This document shows positions 16,553 to 25,283 of a stretch of 36,560 nt of DNA, in pieces. A program made the translations under genes and the position numbers. The stretch lies in NCBI GenBank assembly GCA_003151415.1, contig PLXK01000186.1, forward strand, positions 1-36,560, in the 5' to 3' direction. The stretch's first letter is position 1; each line of letters opens with the position of its first letter. The stretch is from Bacteroidota bacterium. GTDB lineage: Bacteria > Bacteroidota > Bacteroidia > Palsa-965. The notes beneath the pieces are model-generated. The model worked only from the letters and a program-made list of their open reading frames with translations. It did no database searches and had not been told where the DNA came from.

Positions 16553-17661
16553 AAATATTTATTGATATCGGCCACCCGGCTCATGTGCACTATTTTCGGC
16601 ATTTCACAACAATCATGAAAGAAAAGGGGCACAGCATATACATCACAGCTAGGGACAAGGAAGTCACATTCAGCCTTCTTGATTTTTATAAACTCCCCTT
16701 TGCAAACCGCGGCAAAGGCAAAAAAGGAATTTTAGGGAAGCTCTTCTACATATTTCAGGCCGACCTGTTTCTGATCCGGAAAGCACTTCGGATAAAACCC
16801 GATGTTTTTCTTAGTTTTGGTTCCCCTTATGCAGCGCATACAGCATGGCTGCTCAGAAAACCGCATATTGCATTCGATGACACCGATCACAATGTGTTTG
16901 AACATCTGATGTATGTCGCCTTCACAAAATCGATTTTAACTCCTGCTGTTTATAAAAAAGACTATGGACAAAAGCAGGTACGTTTCAACGGCTTTATGGA
17001 ATTGTGTTCTTTGCATCCGAATCGTTTCACAATTAATTCCGAGGGACTCTCCGAAGCTTTGCAGACGCATAAATCCGGGCTGTATATTATTTTACGCTTC
17101 GTATCCTGGGAAGCCAGCCATGACATCGGGCTATCAGGGCTTTCCATGGCAGAAAAATATGCACTGGTTCGGGAACTCTCAAAGTATGCGGCAGTTATCA
17201 TTTCCTCGGAATCTGTCTTGCCAAATGATTTACAAAAATACGGCTATTCCGTGCATCCAGCCAGGATGCATGATTTGCTGGCCGGAGCACAACTTCTGGT
17301 TAGTGAAAGCCTGACCATGTCGGCAGAATCCGCCTTTCTTGGAACGCCTACCATATGCATCAGCACAGCAAGGGCAGGCACACTGGATGAAGAAGTGAAA
17401 CTGGGTCTGATCGAGCTATTCAGAACAAGTGAGGGGGTCATTGAGCGTGCCATAGAAATAGTCAAAAATCCAGCCATTAAGCCCGCTTTTCGCCTGAAAT
17501 CGGCTACGGTAGTAAAAGAGTTGATCGATGTTACTGCCTTCATGACCTGGTTCGTTGAAAATTACCCCGAAAGCTCAAATGAACTTAAAAGAAACCCTTC
17601 CTACCAGCTCAATTTCAAGAATTCTGCAATTGGATCACCACTGAATTTAACACATAATTAA
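16549..17661 (+). CDS. DUF354 glycosyltransferase-like protein
   Basis: This is a 370-residue soluble protein. The N-terminus MKIFIDIGHPAHVHYFRHF and the later FGSPYAAHTAWLLRKPHIAFDDTDHN are hallmarks of DUF354 (PF04007). That family has a GT-B fold related to UDP-GlcNAc 2-epimerase and MurG-like enzymes. The C-terminal half contains SESLTMSAESAFLGTP (about 252-267), similar to nucleotide-sugar binding segments of GT-B proteins. It likely acts as a cytosolic glycosyltransferase adding a sugar to the lipid-linked repeat unit. It is coupled to the polymerase gene by a four-base overlap and is followed after 7 bases by a deacetylase-like gene. Confidence 0.82.
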   Translation: MKIFIDIGHPAHVHYFRHFTTIMKEKGHSIYITARDKEVTFSLLDFYKLPFANRGKGKKGILGKLFYIFQADLFLIRKALRIKPDVFLSFGSPYAAHTAWLLRKPHIAFDDTDHNVFEHLMYVAFTKSILTPAVYKKDYGQKQVRFNGFMELCSLHPNRFTINSEGLSEALQTHKSGLYIILRFVSWEASHDIGLSGLSMAEKYALVRELSKYAAVIISSESVLPNDLQKYGYSVHPARMHDLLAGAQLLVSESLTMSAESAFLGTPTICISTARAGTLDEEVKLGLIELFRTSEGVIERAIEIVKNPAIKPAFRLKSATVVKELIDVTAFMTWFVENYPESSNELKRNPSYQLNFKNSAIGSPLNLTHN

Positions 17662-17668
17662 ACTTTGT

Positions 17669-18421
17669 ATGAGAGACTTCACCTTATCCGCTTATAAAAC
17701 CCTGCTGACAACCTTAAAGTCCAGAGGGTATCAATTTTTAACCTTTGAACAATTCCTGACAACCACCAAGGGAGGCAAGCAAATCATACTCAGACACGAT
17801 GTGGATGATTTGCCGATAAATTCGCTCAATACGGCCCTCCTGGAAAAAGAGCTTGGAATCAGGTCAAGTTATTATTTCCGTATCGTCAAACAAAGCAACC
17901 ATCCCGAAATTATCCGGACTATTGCCGACTTGAATCACGAGATCGGTTATCATTATGAAGATCTGGCTTTGGCCAAAGGGGATAAAGAACTCGCCCTGAA
18001 ACATTTCATTGAAAATCTCACATATTTCAGGCAATACTACCCCGTCCGAACGATTTGTATGCATGGTAGTCCCATGACAGCGTGGGACAATCGGACACTG
18101 TGGGACAATTATAAGTATACCGATTACGGTGTGATTGGCGAACCTTATTTCGAAACCGATTTTTCAAAATTTCTTTACCTGACCGATACAGGAAGAAGAT
18201 GGAACGGAGCTAAGGTCAGTATCAGAGATAAAGTGCGTTCCAGCAGCAAGCAGGAATACCGGACAACATTTGATATTGTGGAAAACATCGACGAACTCCC
18301 CGATCAAATCATGATAACCACACATCCTCAACGTTGGGAAAACAATCTGTTCCCATGGATGAAGGAACTTGTATTCCAAAATATCAAAAATCAGATCAAG
18401 CGATTGATCGTGAAAAATTAA
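17669..18421 (+). CDS. Polysaccharide deacetylase-like (CE4 superfamily) protein
   Basis: This is a 250-residue protein without a signal peptide. ILRHDVDD (about 40-47) carries the Asp/His metal-binding part of the NodB fold, EIGYHYED (about 91-98) corresponds to the second motif, and ICMHGSP (about 129-135) and TTHPQRW (about 217-223) complete a circle of conserved histidines. It differs from canonical NodB (TFDDGP, HxxxH), like the deacetylase-like proteins found in LPS and capsule loci. Being cytosolic, it may deacetylate a nucleotide- or lipid-linked N-acetyl sugar before polymerisation. It lies between the DUF354 and amidotransferase genes with gaps of 7 and 4 bases. Confidence 0.78.
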   Translation: MRDFTLSAYKTLLTTLKSRGYQFLTFEQFLTTTKGGKQIILRHDVDDLPINSLNTALLEKELGIRSSYYFRIVKQSNHPEIIRTIADLNHEIGYHYEDLALAKGDKELALKHFIENLTYFRQYYPVRTICMHGSPMTAWDNRTLWDNYKYTDYGVIGEPYFETDFSKFLYLTDTGRRWNGAKVSIRDKVRSSSKQEYRTTFDIVENIDELPDQIMITTHPQRWENNLFPWMKELVFQNIKNQIKRLIVKN

Positions 18422-18425
18422 GGTC

Positions 18426-20249
18426 ATGTGTGGAATTGCAGGCATAGTTAATTTTTCAGGCCAACACGTGAATCCCCAAACAATCAGGGCAATGCTTACG
18501 CTCATCAAACATCGTGGCCCTGACGATGAAGGCTTGTTTGTGAAAGAGAACGTCGGTCTTGGGCATGTCCGATTGAGTATCATCGATTTGTCATCAGCCG
18601 GTCATCAGCCGATGCTCAGCTCCGATGAACGTTATTGCGTTGTCTTTAACGGAGAGATTTACAACTACCTGGAAATTAAGTCGGAATTAAAGAGTAAATA
18701 TGCCTTTAAATCAAAGACCGATACAGAAGTTCTACTGGCCGCCTACCAGGAATGGGGTCAGGATTGTTTGTCCAAATTCAATGGCGATTTTGCATTTGTG
18801 ATCTACGATCGTGTTAACCGGAGTCTTTTCGGAGCCAGGGACCGTTTTGGAATAAAACCATTCTATTATAAATTGGATTCCGAAAGGTTTGTTTTTGCTT
18901 CAGAAATAAAGGCGCTCATTCCCTTCGAGGAAAATCTAAAGCCCAATGATAAAACGATTTTTGAATACCTGGTTTATAACCGTACGGACCAATCGGAAGA
19001 AACGTTTTTCAATTCCATTTCAAAACTCAAACATGGTCATTCCTTTACCCTGAGCGACGGCAAATTCACCATACAAAGATGGTATGACCTTTCAAGCAAA
19101 ATACACTACCCTCTTTCATTAAGGCCAGAGGAATTCAGATACGAGCTAACGACATCCATAGGTCTTCGCCTGAGGAGTGATGTTCCAATTGGTGTTTGCC
19201 TGAGCGGCGGGATCGATTCTTCTTCCATCACCTCCATTCTCTATCACGACTTCAACCAGCGCGGGCTGAAAACTTTTTCCGCCACATTTGACAAAAAAGA
19301 TCCGGAAGATGAAAGTGTGTTCATCAACACTTACAAACACCTGCTCACCGAGATGCATTTTGTCAGTCCCACGGCAGACTCCTTTTATAAGGAGTTTTCC
19401 GGATTCATTGAATCGCAGTCCGAGCCCCTTCCGGGAATAAGCCCCTATACCCAGTTTAAAGTGATGCAATTGGCAAAAGGCAATGTCTCGGTGACACTCG
19501 ATGGACAGGGCGCCGATGAAATGCTGGGAGGTTACAATTATTTTTATGGCAGTTATTTCAAGGAATTACTGAAAAATTATCGGTTACTCGCTTTACTGCG
19601 GGAAGCGGGCTCACATTACCGAAAAAATTCATCCAAAGAAGCCTTTTCCTATTTCGCCTATTATTTATTGCCGGTTATGCTTAAAAACTTCTTTGGCCGA
19701 AAGAATGGATGCATTTCCAAAGAATTTTACAAAAATCATTATAAAAAGTCAACCCTTTCGGCTGACCTTTACAATCCGCTGTCCTTGCATGATTTTTTTC
19801 TTCAGCACTTCGAATACAAACTGGAGCACTTGCTAAAATGGGATGACCTGAACTCCATGAGCTTTTCCATAGAGTCGCGGATTCCTTTTCTGGATCACAA
19901 TCTGGTGGAAAAAACCTTGTCCTTACCCTCAGATCGGATCCTTAAAAACGGAGTGAGCAAATACATCCTCAGAGAATCGGTAAAGGACATCCTTCCGGCT
20001 CCGATCTACAACCGCACCGACAAAATAGGATTCGGTACCCCTTCGGATGAATGGCTGAGATCAAAATCGTTTCAGTCTTTCATCCAGAACATGCTCAATT
20101 CCAGAGAATTCGCTAATCGCGGTTATTTCGATGTGGCTGAATGCAAGCAAAAATACCAGATTCACCTTCAAAGAAAAGCCAATTTATCCAAAGACATCTG
20201 GAAATGGATAAATCTGGAAACCTGGTTTCAAAAATTTATCACCCGGTAA
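18426..20249 (+). CDS. asnB: Asparagine synthase (glutamine-hydrolysing) family amidotransferase
   Basis: This is a 607-residue protein. The class II glutamine amidotransferase domain begins with the catalytic Cys2 (MCGIAGI) and continues with KHRGPDDEG and VFNGEIYNYLE. The synthetase domain has the PP-loop SGGIDSSS (about 260-267), GQGADEMLGGY (about 359-369) and ESRIPFLDHNLVE. All catalytic landmarks are intact. AsnB makes asparagine from aspartate with glutamine and ATP. Paralogues inside polysaccharide loci often amidate a sugar carboxyl group (uronamides) instead. The tight linkage to the deacetylase gene (4 bases) favours the sugar-modifying role here, but this is inference. Confidence 0.9.
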   Translation: MCGIAGIVNFSGQHVNPQTIRAMLTLIKHRGPDDEGLFVKENVGLGHVRLSIIDLSSAGHQPMLSSDERYCVVFNGEIYNYLEIKSELKSKYAFKSKTDTEVLLAAYQEWGQDCLSKFNGDFAFVIYDRVNRSLFGARDRFGIKPFYYKLDSERFVFASEIKALIPFEENLKPNDKTIFEYLVYNRTDQSEETFFNSISKLKHGHSFTLSDGKFTIQRWYDLSSKIHYPLSLRPEEFRYELTTSIGLRLRSDVPIGVCLSGGIDSSSITSILYHDFNQRGLKTFSATFDKKDPEDESVFINTYKHLLTEMHFVSPTADSFYKEFSGFIESQSEPLPGISPYTQFKVMQLAKGNVSVTLDGQGADEMLGGYNYFYGSYFKELLKNYRLLALLREAGSHYRKNSSKEAFSYFAYYLLPVMLKNFFGRKNGCISKEFYKNHYKKSTLSADLYNPLSLHDFFLQHFEYKLEHLLKWDDLNSMSFSIESRIPFLDHNLVEKTLSLPSDRILKNGVSKYILRESVKDILPAPIYNRTDKIGFGTPSDEWLRSKSFQSFIQNMLNSREFANRGYFDVAECKQKYQIHLQRKANLSKDIWKWINLETWFQKFITR

Positions 20250-20327
20250 TCAAAATCAGATATTTGAAAACGGGTTATTTTCTCACGTTTGAAAAAAATG
20301 CAAATAAAACATATACTTACATACAGT

Positions 20328-20365
20328 TGGCCCGCATATGCATTGGCCACTTGCACTTCGGGCCA
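20328..20365 (+). repeat. Inverted repeat in the leader of the beta-helix gene
   Basis: TGGCCCG (20328-20334) and CGGGCCA (20359-20365) form a perfect seven-base-pair stem with a 24-base loop that itself contains GGCCA. No T-run follows. It lies in the 165-base gap between asnB and the beta-helix lipoprotein, the largest gap inside the operon. It could be an RNA processing or stability element, or a weak attenuator. Confidence 0.35.
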
Positions 20366-20414
20366 CAGATGGTCTGGGAAGAAAATTGAATTCGTTTCAC
20401 AAAAAACATTGAAC

Positions 20415-21776
20415 ATGAAACATTCACTACTCTTTGTATTTTTGTTTGGCTGCGTTTTCTTACTCCAGTGCCGAAAGGAAAAGCAGCAAAATCCGACCCT
20501 GAATGCTGCGGGCAACCTAAAACAGGGCGGCTTACTGAATAAAACAGTTGTTCTCGTGCCTAACCCGGGGGCGAATCACGATATACAACCTTTCATTCAG
20601 CAGGCAGTGAATAATGCCCGAAACGGCGACGAGATAGATCTGCCCGAAGGTTCATTTACAATAAGCCGAACGATTCAAATAACCAAATTCATCTCCATCC
20701 GGGGGGCCGGGTTATCCAAAACCATTTTATATCGTTCTGAAACCATGCCAGATACGGTTCTTTCAAGTGATGGCGTGAACTGCATTTTCAAATTCCTCAT
20801 CAATTCTTCCACACCAAGCAATATCGTGGTTTCTGATTTGTGCCTGAAAAGTAAAATCCCTAGTGTCACAGCCGGTGACGGGGGATCTCTGGCCTGTGAC
20901 TACGGAATCAAATTCATCAATTGCATTGACTTTGTAATTACCCGCTGCAGGTTCGAAAATTTCGGTGATGCGGCTGTATCCATCCAGCATCCGGACAACT
21001 CAGCCAAGGGACTGGTCTGCAAAAATCAATTTTTTCACAATGTGAAAGGGCCAACCGGCCTTGAGCTGGGGTATGGAGTAGAAGTCTTTGGCGAAAATAA
21101 ACAATGGGTAAATGATGCCCAATTCGGGTCCGCTAATTTTATATTTGTTGAAGACAACACCTTCGATGTTCACCGGCATGCTATTGCCGGAGGGGGCTGC
21201 GGTCTTTATGTCTTCCGGTACAACATCATCATCAATAACAACATCGGAAGGAATTCAGGGCAGGCAATCGATGCACATGAGGCCAGGCAAACACCCGGGG
21301 CCAATTATTACAGTACAAGAGCCGTTGAAATTTACAACAATCAGGTGATCAATACAACATTCGAGGATGGGACGGAAATTGCACCAGGCGGGAGTGCCAA
21401 ATCTCTTGTAGAAAATGCCATCTTAATCCGAGGAGGAGAGGCTCTAATCCATGACAATGAACTCCAGGGATACCGGTTTGGAATAGGGGTCATGAATTTT
21501 GTCGCCACGGGTCTTCAGCAATACCCCGTATTCACTCAGATCGGCTATGCAAGTGGCTTGAATTATGGCCCAAATCACAAAGGAGTGGATTCGAATTATG
21601 GAAATGGCGATTTATTCGCCTGGAACAATTCGTTTACTCCCTATCCGGGTACCGACACCTCCAGCCTTTTCTATAATTATCAACCGGGGTATTTTCAGGA
21701 AGACAGAGACTACCATTTTGTCGCCAAGCCCTCTTATGAACCTTACGTATACCCACATCCCCATTCAAATAAGTAA
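20415..21776 (+). CDS. Right-handed parallel beta-helix lipoprotein
   Basis: ATG 20415 is chosen over the longer frame (open from 20289) because it starts a lipoprotein signal: MKHSLLFVFLFGCVFLLQC, with Cys19 as the lipidation site. This gives 453 residues. After a short linker come about 10-12 irregular beta-helix turns. They begin with NGDEIDLPEGSFTISRTIQI and ISIRGAGLSKTIL, the typical N-cap of pectate-lyase-like folds (PF13229/PF12708 type), and continue with Asn-rich turns such as IINNNIGRNSGQAIDAHEA. Relatives include polysaccharide lyases, C5-epimerases and phage depolymerases, but no catalytic triad can be assigned. The position between asnB and two glycosyltransferases suggests it trims, epimerises or binds the exported polymer at the cell envelope. 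Confidence 0.8.
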   Translation: MKHSLLFVFLFGCVFLLQCRKEKQQNPTLNAAGNLKQGGLLNKTVVLVPNPGANHDIQPFIQQAVNNARNGDEIDLPEGSFTISRTIQITKFISIRGAGLSKTILYRSETMPDTVLSSDGVNCIFKFLINSSTPSNIVVSDLCLKSKIPSVTAGDGGSLACDYGIKFINCIDFVITRCRFENFGDAAVSIQHPDNSAKGLVCKNQFFHNVKGPTGLELGYGVEVFGENKQWVNDAQFGSANFIFVEDNTFDVHRHAIAGGGCGLYVFRYNIIINNNIGRNSGQAIDAHEARQTPGANYYSTRAVEIYNNQVINTTFEDGTEIAPGGSAKSLVENAILIRGGEALIHDNELQGYRFGIGVMNFVATGLQQYPVFTQIGYASGLNYGPNHKGVDSNYGNGDLFAWNNSFTPYPGTDTSSLFYNYQPGYFQEDRDYHFVAKPSYEPYVYPHPHSNK

Positions 21777-21830
21777 AGCTGAGCGCGGAAATATTAAATC
21801 ATATTAAAAACCAAATGCCAATTTCAATTT

Positions 21831-22748
21831 ATGCAGCGTGAAAATCCTGAAAAAAGTATTTGTATACTCATTCCAACATTCAACAGGGTTTCCTATTTAC
21901 GAATACTTTTAGAACAACTCAGAGCACAGGTATGTACGCCTGGTTTTAAATTCATTCCTTTGATCATCGTGGACGGCTCTGCCGACGGCACTTTGGAAAT
22001 GCTTTCTGCCGAATTTCCGTCCGCATCCGTTCTTAGAGGAACGGGGGACTGGTGGTGGACAAAATGCATCAATGAAGGAGCCAAATATGCCATCCAAAAT
22101 CTTTGTCCTGATTATTTACTGCTCATGAATGACGACTCTCAGATACAACCCGGTTATTTGAGTGCGCTGATTGACTCCTCAAAACTGGCCCAAAATGATT
22201 GCATTATCGGAAGCCTTTCAGTAACAGAAAAGACTCCTCACAAGGTAAGTTTCTCCGGAGTAAAGGCCATCAACTGGTTCCTTTTAAAAAAGAAATTGTA
22301 TTTCAAAAGCTTTGAGCTCTTGGAAAATATCCCCTCCACAGGTCTTTTCCCCACCTATGCCTTAAATGGCCGGGGCACACTGATCAGTTCGTCACTTTTT
22401 CAAAAATTGACATTTCTGAATGAGCGCTCGTTCCCTCAATACGGATCAGACGACGACCTCGCTCTGAGGGCCTGGAAAAAAGGACACGGTGTGTATATTT
22501 CCTATTCCTGCAAAATATATGACCGAACCCATGACACGTCAAAAGGAAGCGCTTTCAGGCAGGATGCAATCCCGGTGTTTGTAAAAAGTTTCTTCACCCG
22601 AAATTCGGTCAACTATATCCCGAAACAATTCGTTTTTTTTTATTACCATGGAATCAAAATTCTTATGCCGTTCTATTTAATGAAATTTATTTTAGGTACG
22701 AGCTATGCATATTTTTTTAAATACAAAAAAATGAAATATGAATTATAG
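21831..22748 (+). CDS. Glycosyltransferase family 2 protein
   Basis: This 305-residue protein has a GT-A fold. SICILIPTFNRVSYLRILLEQL lies near the N-terminus, then IIVDGSADGT, and LLMNDDSQIQPGY, where NDDS (about 98-101) is the DxD-like metal and nucleotide-sugar site. The segment RGTGDWWWTKCINEG (about 65-79) and the later GSDDDLALRAWKKGH (about 206-220) are seen in rhamnosyltransferase-like GT2 enzymes of surface polysaccharide clusters. It ends with a hydrophobic stretch that may associate with the membrane. The last 11 bases overlap the next gene. Confidence 0.87.
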   Translation: MQRENPEKSICILIPTFNRVSYLRILLEQLRAQVCTPGFKFIPLIIVDGSADGTLEMLSAEFPSASVLRGTGDWWWTKCINEGAKYAIQNLCPDYLLLMNDDSQIQPGYLSALIDSSKLAQNDCIIGSLSVTEKTPHKVSFSGVKAINWFLLKKKLYFKSFELLENIPSTGLFPTYALNGRGTLISSSLFQKLTFLNERSFPQYGSDDDLALRAWKKGHGVYISYSCKIYDRTHDTSKGSAFRQDAIPVFVKSFFTRNSVNYIPKQFVFFYYHGIKILMPFYLMKFILGTSYAYFFKYKKMKYEL

Positions 22749-23598
22749 CATCATTACTCCAACACGTGATGAAGGGAAGTACATAGAGGAAACGATCAGG
22801 TCGGTCATTTCCCAGACGATTTTGCCAACAGAATGGTTTATCCTGGATGATGACTCAAAAGACAACACGGGCTTCATTGTGAACAAATATCTCAGTAATT
22901 ATCCCTTCATCAGGTACATCAAACTGAATGATTTCCGCAATGATCTGACAAACACAGGGGGCCGTGTTGCCGCTATAATCAATTATGCAGAAAGCCTGTT
23001 TTCAAAAACGACAGACCTTTTGGCAAAAATAGATGCAGATACCAGTTTTGAACCCGATTTCTTTGGCCGAACCCTGAATGAATTCATGAAAGATCCCACT
23101 CTTGGAATTGCATCAGGTCACCTTGTCGAAAACGGCGTTCCCGAAAAGGTAAAAGATTGGACCAGTGGAAGGGGTGCCTGCCTGATCATAAGGCATACGT
23201 GTTTCATTCAAATAGGCAAGTTTTTTGAGTCAAAGACCCGGGGCGAAGACGTTCTGGCTTTTGTTGCGGTCAGGGCAATCGGTTACAAAACGCGCACTTT
23301 TGATTTTCATTTCAATCATTTAAAACCTGAAGGTATTCGAAAATCAAGGCTAAAAAATCACTATGTCACTGGATTTTACAAGGGCTCCATTCCCTATTGG
23401 CTACCTTTTTTCCTGGCCAATATGTTGAGGGACTTATTTAAAAGACCTTATTTCATCGGAGCCTTCGTTCAGTTTTATTCCTATTGCCTATCCCGCTTTT
23501 TTCTCCGATACAAACCTTTTCCGGATTTTGTTTCTTTCCAGTTGTGCAAGGAGCAAAAGATGAAAATGCGAAAGAGGATAGGCTTTAAAAACACCTGA
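22738..23598 (+). CDS. Glycosyltransferase family 2 protein
   Basis: This 286-residue GT-A protein begins with YSIITPTRDEGKYIEETIRSV. WFILDDDSKDNT is the nucleotide-binding acidic motif, and LLAKIDADTSFEPDFF (about 96-111) contains the DxD motif D-A-D. A hydrophobic part near 220-250 may contact the membrane. It starts inside the preceding GT2 gene (11-base overlap), so the two are translationally coupled and probably act in sequence on the same repeat unit. Confidence 0.87.
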   Translation: MNYSIITPTRDEGKYIEETIRSVISQTILPTEWFILDDDSKDNTGFIVNKYLSNYPFIRYIKLNDFRNDLTNTGGRVAAIINYAESLFSKTTDLLAKIDADTSFEPDFFGRTLNEFMKDPTLGIASGHLVENGVPEKVKDWTSGRGACLIIRHTCFIQIGKFFESKTRGEDVLAFVAVRAIGYKTRTFDFHFNHLKPEGIRKSRLKNHYVTGFYKGSIPYWLPFFLANMLRDLFKRPYFIGAFVQFYSYCLSRFFLRYKPFPDFVSFQLCKEQKMKMRKRIGFKNT

Positions 23599-23683
23599 AT
23601 TCCGAACCTCGATTCACAATGAAATTCAATTCGGTATCTTGCTAAACCTCAAAAACATCCATTTTCTTTTAGAACAAACGATT

Positions 23684-24424
23684 ATGAATTTGTACTTCAA
23701 AATAAAGAGAGCCATTGCCTGCTTTCTGATTCAGGAAAAAATAAAGACAAAATTAGACGAACCACTTATTTCCTTTTCCTTTGACGATGCTCCCAATTCT
23801 GCTTTTGTGGCAGGCCGCAGCATTCTGAATAAATATGGATACAAAGCAACCTATTACATTTCTTTAGGAATCCGCGAGCAAGACAATCCGCAAAAAGGAT
23901 ATTTTGAAACGGCCCACCTCAAAGAAGTGATTGCGGAAGGCGGGGAACTGGCTTGTCACACGTATAGCCATATCCATTTTTATACTTCATCCATAAAAAG
24001 TCTCCAAAACGATTTGGAGGAAAACCAAAGAAAACTGAATGAAATATTACCGGAATATCGTTTTTCCAATTTTTCTTACCCTTACGGAGAACAGACCATA
24101 TCCGGCAAAGTCCTTGTTCGCTCCAAATTCAGAAGCGCCCGGAGTGTAAAGGCCGGAATCAATTCCAATCCGGTCGACTTGAATAACCTCAGGGCCTTGC
24201 AGCTGGAGAAAAGCCTGACATTGGAAAAAGCTTTTGAGTATATCGATCAAACCATTGCACAAAAAGGCTGGCTGATCTTTTATTCTCATGACATACAGGA
24301 CGATTGTTCATCCTGGGGTTGCACCCCTTCCTTTTTTGAACAGGTTGTTAAATATTGTTCCGATAGAAAACTCAACGTGCGCACAATTGATCAGGGTCTC
24401 GATCTGCTGAAGGTGCGCAAATAA
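23684..24424 (+). CDS. NodB-type polysaccharide deacetylase (CE4)
   Basis: The frame is open from a TTG at 23639, but ATG 23684 is the likelier start and gives 246 residues. The CE4 motifs are visible in order. SFSFDDAP (about 29-36) is motif 1 with both Asp. CHTYSH (about 91-96) is the HxxxH metal pair. FSYPYGEQT (about 125-133) is motif 3, with Tyr-Pro in place of the common Arg-Pro-Pro. YSHDI (about 200-204) is the last His motif. Gly of FDDGP is replaced by Ala. No signal peptide is visible, so it probably acts inside the cell or at the inner face. It would remove N- or O-acetyl groups from sugars and is the second deacetylase-like gene of the locus. Confidence 0.83.
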   Translation: MNLYFKIKRAIACFLIQEKIKTKLDEPLISFSFDDAPNSAFVAGRSILNKYGYKATYYISLGIREQDNPQKGYFETAHLKEVIAEGGELACHTYSHIHFYTSSIKSLQNDLEENQRKLNEILPEYRFSNFSYPYGEQTISGKVLVRSKFRSARSVKAGINSNPVDLNNLRALQLEKSLTLEKAFEYIDQTIAQKGWLIFYSHDIQDDCSSWGCTPSFFEQVVKYCSDRKLNVRTIDQGLDLLKVRK

Positions 24425-24460
24425 ATAATTTCGGCCAAATACCATGAACTGCTAATTTAT

Positions 24461-24468
24461 TACATTTG
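24461..24468 (+). promoter_or_regulatory. -7 promoter element (TACATTTG) upstream of the DUF4184 gene
   Basis: This is an exact TAnnTTTG located 50 bases before ATG 24518, in the 93-base gap after the deacetylase gene. No TTG -33 element is seen at the right spacing. It may give the last gene of the locus a promoter of its own. Confidence 0.35.
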
Positions 24469-24517
24469 ACTTTTATGTTAACGCCTAGTTTTTTTCCGGC
24501 AACTTTTAAATTCAATT

Positions 24518-25270
24518 ATGGGCTTTACCCTTTCACACCCCGCTTTGATATTGCCCTTGCGTTACCTGCCCCGGCGGTTTTACTCCATCAGTGGGCTCAT
24601 TGCCGGAAGCATCATACCCGACTTCGAATATTTCATCCGTTTTAGTCATATCAGCCTTTTCAGTCACACCCTCTCCGGACTATTCTGGTTTGATGTTCCA
24701 TCGGCCTTTCTTCTTTTATTTTTTTATCATCAATTTGTTCGTGATGCATTCATTGCCAATCTTCCTGATTTCCTGAAATTCCGTCTCGGGAATTACGACT
24801 CATTCAATTGGCCGATTTACGCAAGACGGAACTGGCACATCGTGCTGATTTCCATTTTCATTGGCATTTTCAGTCATTTGTTTTGGGATAGCTGGACATC
24901 TGAAAATGGTTGTTTTGTAGAAAGATATCCGCTATTGTTGCAACCTTTCCATTTCGCCAACGTTCGAATTTTATTTTATCAGATCATTAAACAATTGAGT
25001 TCTGCATCCGGGGCCCTGATTATTTCCTGGCAACTGTTTCGCTTGCCCAAACGCATCTCTTCTGAAAACCGAAAGAACAAACAGTATTGGCCATTTTTTT
25101 TCTGTCTTTTTTTCGGTATAATTTTACTTCAAATCCTGATTGGATTCCCAGACAAATCCTTCAGTTGTGTAGTTAAAAAATTCCTCGCAAGCGCCCTGGC
25201 CTCCCTGGCTCTTGTTTCACTGCCTTTTCAGAGGAAACGAACAAATCCTTATAAGACGCACTCCTTATAA
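24518..25270 (+). CDS. DUF4184 family membrane protein
   Basis: This 250-residue protein begins MGFTLSHPALILPL and contains GLIAGSIIPDFEYFIRF, SHTLSGLFWFDVP and IGIFSHLFWDSWTSENG. These His/Asp-rich loops between hydrophobic helices are characteristic of DUF4184 (PF13803), an uncharacterised integral membrane family. About six membrane segments are visible. The conserved loop His and Asp residues resemble the metal site of distant membrane hydrolases (YdjM-like), so an enzymatic role is possible but unproven. It is the last gene before a terminator and may or may not serve polysaccharide assembly. Confidence 0.75.
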   Translation: MGFTLSHPALILPLRYLPRRFYSISGLIAGSIIPDFEYFIRFSHISLFSHTLSGLFWFDVPSAFLLLFFYHQFVRDAFIANLPDFLKFRLGNYDSFNWPIYARRNWHIVLISIFIGIFSHLFWDSWTSENGCFVERYPLLLQPFHFANVRILFYQIIKQLSSASGALIISWQLFRLPKRISSENRKNKQYWPFFFCLFFGIILLQILIGFPDKSFSCVVKKFLASALASLALVSLPFQRKRTNPYKTHSL

Positions 25271-25283
25271 AAACATTTTCACA

